From CAUTVF01 sp963541805 (GTDB lineage: Bacteria; Pseudomonadota; Alphaproteobacteria; Rs-D84; CASDRH01), in assembly GCA_963541805.1 (NCBI GenBank), contig CAUTVF010000033.1, positions 1 through 10,002 of the forward strand: DNA of 10,002 bases, in the 5' to 3' direction. The notes beneath the pieces are model-generated. The model saw nothing but the letters and a program-made list of their open reading frames with translations, was not told the DNA's origin and ran no database searches. Positions 5,287 to 10,002 of the stretch are shown one piece after another. The translations under genes were made by a program, and so were the position numbers. Positions within the stretch are counted from its first letter, which is position 1. Every line of letters begins with the position of its first letter.

Positions 5287-7386
5287 ATGTCAAATTCTGG
5301 TGACCAGATAAAACAAGATATAAATAAAATCTTATTACTTCAAAATAGCTGTAATCTGTTCGGAAAATTTCAAATTACAGATGATGAAAAAAAATTAATT
5401 ATTAATATTATTAACAAACTAGATAATGCATATTATGTGAATGATAATCCAATAGTTGATGATGCAACATATGATATAATAAAAAGTATTGCTGATAAAG
5501 CAGAAATAAAAGAAGTTACAAAAAAAGTTGGAGCAAAATCAAAAAAAACTTTTGGTAAAATTCGTCATCTCGCTCCAATGTTATCAATATCAAATATTTT
5601 CACAAAAGAAGATTTAGAAATTTTTATAAACAGAATTGAACAAGAATCAAAGAAAAAATTTGGATTAGATTTTGTAATTGTTGTAGAACCTAAAATAGAT
5701 GGGATAGGGTTTTCTGCATTATATGAAAACGGAATAATGACAAAATGTGCGACGCGTGGTGATGGAGAAATTGGAGAAGATATAACGGAAAATATCAAAA
5801 CAATTCATGAGATACCTCTTAAAATTGATTTATCTAAATTCCCAAAATTTCCAAAGTTAATAGAAATTCGTGGCGAAGTCTATATGGATAAAACAGATTT
5901 TTTATTAATCAATGAAGAACAAGAGCAAAATGGGAAAAAGGTATTTGCCAATCCCAGAAATGCTACATCTGGATCTCTTAGGCAACTTGATCCACAAATT
6001 ACAGCAGGACGCAAGTTAAAATTATTTGCATATACATATGCTTTACCACAGAATATTCTTGACCCCTTTGAATCTCAATATGATTTTTTAAAAGTTATAA
6101 AAGAAATTGGTTATCCAACTGCGACAGATAGAAATTTAATTAAATTATGTGATTCTATCGATAATATTTTATCATTTTACAATTCAATATATGAAAATCG
6201 CAGCCATATTCCATTTGATATTGATGGATTGGTATATAAAATAAATCCTACAAAATTACAAAGAGAAATGGGATTTATTGCAAGATCTCCACGTTGGGAA
6301 GTTGCACATAAATTTCCAGCAACAAAGGCAATAACAAAATTAATCGATATAACTTTGCAAGTTGGGCGGACCGGGATAATAACACCAGTTGCAGAATTAG
6401 AACCAATAAACATTGGTGGCGTTCTGGTTAGACGTGCAACACTTCATAACCAAGATGAAATAGATAGAAAAGATATAAGAATTGGTGACAATGTAATTGT
6501 TGCAAGAAGTGGAGATGTAATACCAAAAATATTATCAGTAATAATAGAAAAAAGGGATACTAACACAGAAAAATACTCAATTGAAAAAATATTAAATGGA
6601 AAGTGTCCGTCATGTGGAAGTGTAATAAAAAGGAATGATGATAAAGTTGCACTTCGTTGTTCTAATGCTCAGGATTGTCCTGCACAAAATTGTGCATTTT
6701 TGGAATATTTTTCAAAAATTCTTGAAATTGATGGACTCGGGGAAAAACAGATAGAATTATTTTATAATAAAAATTGGATAAAATCCCCAATCGACATATT
6801 TGAATTAAAAAAATATAAAAATGAAATAACAAAAATTGCAGGATTTGGTGAATTATCTGTTAATAATTTACTTTCATCAATAGAAATTCATAAAGAAACA
6901 ACACTTGAAAAATTTATTTGGGCATTGGGTATAAATGGAATAGGAGAAGCTACGGCGCGAATTTTATCAAACACATTTAAAACAATTGATAACTTAATAA
7001 ATGTAAAAATACCAGAGCTTACAAACATAAATGGAATTGGTGAAACAATGGCAATTGATATTGTCAGATTTTTTACAGATAAACAAAATATAAACTATGT
7101 AAACAATTTACTGAATAAATTGCATGTTCAAAACCCTGAAATTCTGGAAATAGATACAAATAATATATTCTATAATAAAACTGTTGTTTTTACAGGTACA
7201 TTACAAAGTATGAGCCGAAAAGAAGCATCAGATAAAATAAGAAAATTAGGCGGAATTGTAACCTCATCAGTATCGAGTAAAACAGATTTTGTTGTCTATG
7301 GATCATCTGCAGGAAGTAATTTGGACAAAGCAAAAAAACTTAAAATTTACACAATTACAGAAGAAGAATTCATAAAATTACTATAA
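5287..7386 (+). CDS. ligA: NAD+-dependent DNA ligase LigA
   Basis: LigA seals nicks in replication and repair using NAD+. At 699 residues it is complete and of normal length (about 670-700). Domains in order: NAD-binding Ia (1-75, with YYVNDNPIVDDATYD), adenylation (about 76-320), OB fold, zinc finger, helix-hairpin-helix and BRCT. The adenylated lysine is Lys136 in EPKIDG. Also visible are NPRNATSGSLRQLD (222-235), FDIDGLVYK and LQVGRTGIITPVAELEP. The zinc ligands Cys440, Cys443, Cys458 and Cys464 keep the standard C-x2-C-x14-C-x5-C spacing. Helix-hairpin-helix motifs carry IDGLGEKQ, INGIGEAT and INGIGETM. The BRCT domain (about 625-699) contains VVFTGTL. No Shine-Dalgarno is seen before the ATG, 5 bases after sspB, which suggests translational coupling. 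The gene ends 9 bases from a convergent tRNA, with no terminator of its own. Confidence 0.97.
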   Translation: MSNSGDQIKQDINKILLLQNSCNLFGKFQITDDEKKLIINIINKLDNAYYVNDNPIVDDATYDIIKSIADKAEIKEVTKKVGAKSKKTFGKIRHLAPMLSISNIFTKEDLEIFINRIEQESKKKFGLDFVIVVEPKIDGIGFSALYENGIMTKCATRGDGEIGEDITENIKTIHEIPLKIDLSKFPKFPKLIEIRGEVYMDKTDFLLINEEQEQNGKKVFANPRNATSGSLRQLDPQITAGRKLKLFAYTYALPQNILDPFESQYDFLKVIKEIGYPTATDRNLIKLCDSIDNILSFYNSIYENRSHIPFDIDGLVYKINPTKLQREMGFIARSPRWEVAHKFPATKAITKLIDITLQVGRTGIITPVAELEPINIGGVLVRRATLHNQDEIDRKDIRIGDNVIVARSGDVIPKILSVIIEKRDTNTEKYSIEKILNGKCPSCGSVIKRNDDKVALRCSNAQDCPAQNCAFLEYFSKILEIDGLGEKQIELFYNKNWIKSPIDIFELKKYKNEITKIAGFGELSVNNLLSSIEIHKETTLEKFIWALGINGIGEATARILSNTFKTIDNLINVKIPELTNINGIGETMAIDIVRFFTDKQNINYVNNLLNKLHVQNPEILEIDTNNIFYNKTVVFTGTLQSMSRKEASDKIRKLGGIVTSSVSSKTDFVVYGSSAGSNLDKAKKLKIYTITEEEFIKLL

Positions 7387-7395
7387 ACAAAAAAG

Positions 7396-7481
7396 TGGTG
7401 CGACTGACTAGAATCGAACTAGCATGGATAAAATCCATGGCGACCTGAACGCCACGCGTCTACCAATTCCGCCACAGTCGC
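7396..7481 (-). tRNA. tRNA-Leu, anticodon CAG
   Basis: This 86-base gene includes an encoded CCA (7396-7398). The acceptor stem pairs GCGACTG at the 5' end with CAGTCGC, discriminator A. The D arm has GGCGGAATTGGTAGACGC. The anticodon stem TGGCG/CGCCA holds the loop TTCAGGT, giving anticodon CAG (7445-7447), which reads CUG. A long variable arm (TGGAT-TTT-ATCCA) marks it as class II and fits leucine. The T arm has TTCGATT with a 5-bp stem including one wobble pair. Six T follow directly (7389-7394 read on the minus strand) and may end transcription. Confidence 0.97.
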
Positions 7482-7494
7482 ATAGACCGACGAC

Positions 7495-7523
7495 ATAGTA
7501 TAAAATTTTTATAAAAATATCAA
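7495..7523 (-). promoter_or_regulatory. tRNA-Leu promoter with GC-rich discriminator
   Basis: On the minus strand TTGATA (7518-7523) lies 17 bases from TACTAT (7495-7500). The bases between the -10 and the start (GTCGTCGG) are strikingly GC-rich for this DNA. That is the usual mark of stable-RNA promoters under stringent control (established for proteobacteria, inferred here). The leader before the mature tRNA would be about 7 bases. Confidence 0.55.
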
Positions 7524-7541
7524 GTAAGATAATACTTAATA

Positions 7542-7617
7542 CTCATATAAATATTTAATATTTTACTCAAACTTCGCGGGTATGGACACAAATATTTTTA
7601 TATAATATTTAAATGAG
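7542..7617. repeat. Spaced inverted repeat in the tRNA-autotransporter spacer
   Basis: CTCATATAAATATT (7542-7555) and AATATTTAAATGAG (7604-7617) are reverse complements at 13 of 14 positions, separated by 48 bases. The centre holds a small G+C-richer patch (CTTCGCGGGTATGG) in otherwise AT-only sequence. No gene was found in this roughly 200-base spacer (7482-7680). Confidence 0.35.
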
Positions 7618-7628
7618 ATTTAACTTTT

Positions 7629-7656
7629 AAAAAAGCCCGGTTTTATTAACCGGACT
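7629..7656 (-). terminator. Rho-independent terminator of the autotransporter gene
   Basis: On the minus strand a 9-bp stem (perfect core CCGGTT/AACCGG at 7637-7653, extended by a T-G wobble, G-C and A-T) encloses an AATAA loop and is followed by six T (7629-7634). It lies 24 bases past the stop codon. The plus strand has no T-run, so it works in one direction. Confidence 0.88.
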
Positions 7657-7680
7657 CAACACAAAAAATATATAACTCAA

Positions 7681-10002
7681 CTAAAACGATTTCATAAATT
7701 TCAACGAAAAAGTATTCGCATATCCAGCAGAAGAAGTCTCTAAAGAATATGCAACCTTGGTAATCAAAGGATTCTTTACATCACTCCTTGCAAAACTTAA
7801 ACCACCAGATAATAATACTTTGTATAAAATGTTGTTATCTGTTTTTGTGATAAATTTATAATCAGCACCCATATCTGCAAAATACGACACAACATTCAAT
7901 GGTTTATGTACAAAATTATATTCATAATCCATTGATGCAAACGGTATCAGCGCCATTTTTCCAGATTGGTACACACGATTATTATATTCAACACCGTAAC
8001 CCATGATAAAATCATTGTAAGAAACGGAATCAACATTTCTCTCTAATCCGCCAATGCCTAACTTCGTTTCTTCTTTGATTTCAGATTGTTTATTTAAACC
8101 AACGCGAGCAAAACCCTTCATGTTAAAATGGTCCGTTAACAAATATTTATACTCAGTATAAACGGATACTCCGGAAGTATCGTATTTCGCCCCTAATATT
8201 TCATCAACCTGCATTCTTCTCTGATCGTGATTAAATGATCCATATGACAATATATTTGTAAAATAGCTTCTATCAAATTTAAACATTCCATAAACAGACA
8301 TATTAATATTTATTGTATTAAGCGAAAAAGATTTCTCTTTTGTTTCAGATCTTGATGTAGCAACAGACAAACCAGCAATTAAATTATCCGAAAACTCTTT
8401 ATCTAAACCTGCAACAAACCCAGTCATATTTGTTTTAAAATCACTATAACTATTGTGTTTATTATATTTATTCACAGAATACAATCCATCTACCCACAAC
8501 GACAACCCTTTGTTCTCAGGCTTTTCATCAGATGAAATATTACTATGACTAATAATGGTACCACCAATTATTTGTTCTGGAATAGGATCAATTGCATAAT
8601 GCAAAACTTCTAATTCACTTTTTAACATATGCAGATCTTTTAATGATGAATAACCTCCACTACTTATTGAAGATAAGTAATTCGTTGAAATTTCAGAATC
8701 AGAGCGTTGTCTGTTTCTACGTGAACTCAAATTCGACAATATTTTTTGAATAACAGATCCATAGCTATCACGAACAACGTGCACAGAGGCATTTGCCGGA
8801 GTATATTCAATAGATTGCACAAATATCTTTTTAATTCTATTAGATGCCCTATTGCTTTTAAATGCCTGTATTATTTTCTTTAAATACGGATGTCTAATCT
8901 TTGATAAATCCATATCTGCAAATTTATTAATTATATATTGTTCATCCTCTGTTAACGGCAGCACTTGTACAGTTGGTTGAGTTGCGACGCTATCAACATG
9001 AAGCAATAACTTTTTCTTATCTGATGACAGTTCAACACGCCACTCTGCCCCATCAAGGCCCGACGCATCAATATTATTTTTAAACGTCTGAAAGTCCACA
9101 TCACTAATTGACATTGGATCATCGCTAGACATCAATACATAAGTTGAGACACCTAAATCAAAAAATTCATCATGAGATAATTTCAAAACAGTATTACTTG
9201 CTATATAAGTCTGTGCTGCACTTATTAAAGAATCATTCGTATAGCTATTTAACGTTAAATTAATATACCCACTATTTTGTCTGTACACTCCATTAATCAT
9301 TAATCTTGATTCGCTTGTTATCGACAAAATTCCATCATTTATGAAATCATTCGCAACATTTACACGACCATAATTAACAAAATTTGATGAAACATTATTG
9401 TATATATTATGTGCAGAAACATGCCCAACATCAGAATTTTCAAATCTTCCTTTATTTATCAGGCTTACAACATCAGTAACATCCCCACTATTTATGAACT
9501 GTGCTCCAACATTATTTTCTAATATTCGAGTTCTTAGACTACCGGTACTTTTAACATTAAACCACTTTTTATTTGTTACTGTATCTGCGATAGTATTACC
9601 ATAATTTTTATAGTTATGCATATTTACTAATGTCTTAGCTGTTACAACACCATACTCCACATTATGGAATGAATACTTGTTCATAAAAACATCGCTAACT
9701 GATAAATTACCACTATTCTTAATTTCTCCGTATGTTTCATTATTTAAATTTGCAACAGACACAGTACCAGAATTTATAAACAACCCTTTATTATCCAAAG
9801 AAGTAGCAACCGTCAAACTTCCACTATTATCTATTTTTCCTCCGTTTTGGTTCAAAAAACTTTTGGAATTAACAGTTCCACTATTCAATAACATTCCTAT
9901 ATTCTTTGTTAATCTGCTTGCAACAATTCCTCCAGCATTCGTTACAATTCCAACATTATCAAAAATTTGCATTGATGCTATACCACCCAATTTATTTTTA
10001 AA
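7681..10002 (-). CDS. Autotransporter (type V secretion), C-terminal part
   Basis: The reading frame is open to the window edge, so the start and signal peptide lie outside; 773 residues are visible. Residues about 30-235 are roughly ten degenerate repeats of 17-20 residues built on an x-L-x-N-x-G-x-F-x-N-S-G-x-V pattern, typical of a surface-exposed beta-helix passenger. A segment rich in beta-strands (about 235-340) caps it. A charged linker (about 350-490) carries the TPANASVHVVRDSYG region seen before autotransporter barrels. The last 275 residues (from GLSLWVDGLY) form the outer-membrane barrel, with alternating strands and a terminal FSLKFMKSF ending in Phe, the usual signal for BAM-mediated insertion. 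There are no cysteines in the visible part. A linker with RRNRQR and two serine stretches could be a processing site (inference). The passenger's target is unknown: adhesion is common in the family, but nothing here proves it. Confidence 0.9.
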   Translation of the reverse strand, partial: FKNKLGGIASMQIFDNVGIVTNAGGIVASRLTKNIGMLLNSGTVNSKSFLNQNGGKIDNSGSLTVATSLDNKGLFINSGTVSVANLNNETYGEIKNSGNLSVSDVFMNKYSFHNVEYGVVTAKTLVNMHNYKNYGNTIADTVTNKKWFNVKSTGSLRTRILENNVGAQFINSGDVTDVVSLINKGRFENSDVGHVSAHNIYNNVSSNFVNYGRVNVANDFINDGILSITSESRLMINGVYRQNSGYINLTLNSYTNDSLISAAQTYIASNTVLKLSHDEFFDLGVSTYVLMSSDDPMSISDVDFQTFKNNIDASGLDGAEWRVELSSDKKKLLLHVDSVATQPTVQVLPLTEDEQYIINKFADMDLSKIRHPYLKKIIQAFKSNRASNRIKKIFVQSIEYTPANASVHVVRDSYGSVIQKILSNLSSRRNRQRSDSEISTNYLSSISSGGYSSLKDLHMLKSELEVLHYAIDPIPEQIIGGTIISHSNISSDEKPENKGLSLWVDGLYSVNKYNKHNSYSDFKTNMTGFVAGLDKEFSDNLIAGLSVATSRSETKEKSFSLNTININMSVYGMFKFDRSYFTNILSYGSFNHDQRRMQVDEILGAKYDTSGVSVYTEYKYLLTDHFNMKGFARVGLNKQSEIKEETKLGIGGLERNVDSVSYNDFIMGYGVEYNNRVYQSGKMALIPFASMDYEYNFVHKPLNVVSYFADMGADYKFITKTDNNILYKVLLSGGLSFARSDVKNPLITKVAYSLETSSAGYANTFSLKFMKSF

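Noticed and set aside
7396..7680. Integration site or genomic island boundary at the tRNA-Leu gene
   Set aside because: I found no integrase, no direct repeat of the tRNA 3' end in the window, and no clear composition change. The autotransporter could still be accessory, but the boundary is unsupported here.
145..10002. Alternative genetic code with TGA read as Trp
   Set aside because: No TGA stop is used among the nine visible gene ends (TAA or TAG only). However, conserved Trp positions are TGG, no in-frame TGA is needed in any gene, and nine ends are too few in AT-rich DNA.
1..10002. CRISPR array, transposase, toxin-antitoxin or phage genes
   Set aside because: No regularly spaced direct repeats, insertion-sequence ends, or typical protein motifs of these systems were seen on either strand.

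Overview
The window is AT-rich DNA (roughly 30% G+C by eye) from a Gram-negative bacterium. It carries outer-membrane genes (an OmpA-type protein, BamE, an autotransporter) and alphaproteobacterial versions of SecG, BamE and SspB. SspB has the alphaproteobacterial form: an FxDPxVxFxLQF core and a C-terminal LD-FRK-like tail. A low-G+C, probably host- or gut-associated alphaproteobacterium fits best. I cannot name the genus.

Layout. 145-1743 (-) is a secreted OmpA-C domain protein. It is divergent from a small transcription unit (promoter near 1829, a 52-codon ORF at 1893-2051, terminator at 2074-2099). secG (2154-2519, +) follows and ends at a terminator that probably also serves the convergent gene 2567-3382 (-), which encodes an unrecognised, cysteine-rich secreted protein starting at TTG. 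A divergent promoter region leads to the bamE-like lipoprotein gene (3488-3952, +). That gene ends one base from the stop codon of nusB (3954-4637, -). nusB is divergent from the sspB-ligA pair (4742-7386, +), with a long imperfect inverted repeat between the two promoters. ligA ends 9 bases from a convergent tRNA-Leu(CAG) gene (7396-7481, -). After about 200 bases of AT-rich spacer, a strong terminator ends an autotransporter gene (7681 to the window edge, -) whose 5' end lies outside the window.

Function. Most of the window is housekeeping: protein export (SecG), outer-membrane assembly and anchoring (BamE, OmpA-C), transcription antitermination (NusB), protease adaptor (SspB), DNA ligation (LigA) and translation (tRNA-Leu). 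The envelope genes could be linked functionally, since SecG-dependent export and BAM-dependent insertion are what OmpA-like proteins and autotransporters need, but apart from sspB-ligA they are not in shared operons. The accessory or poorly known parts are the 52-residue ORF unit, the cysteine-rich secreted protein and the autotransporter passenger.

I did not see a new multi-gene defence, mobile or biosynthetic system. The best leads are the compact small-ORF/sRNA-like unit, the palindrome between nusB and sspB, and the cysteine-rich secreted protein.
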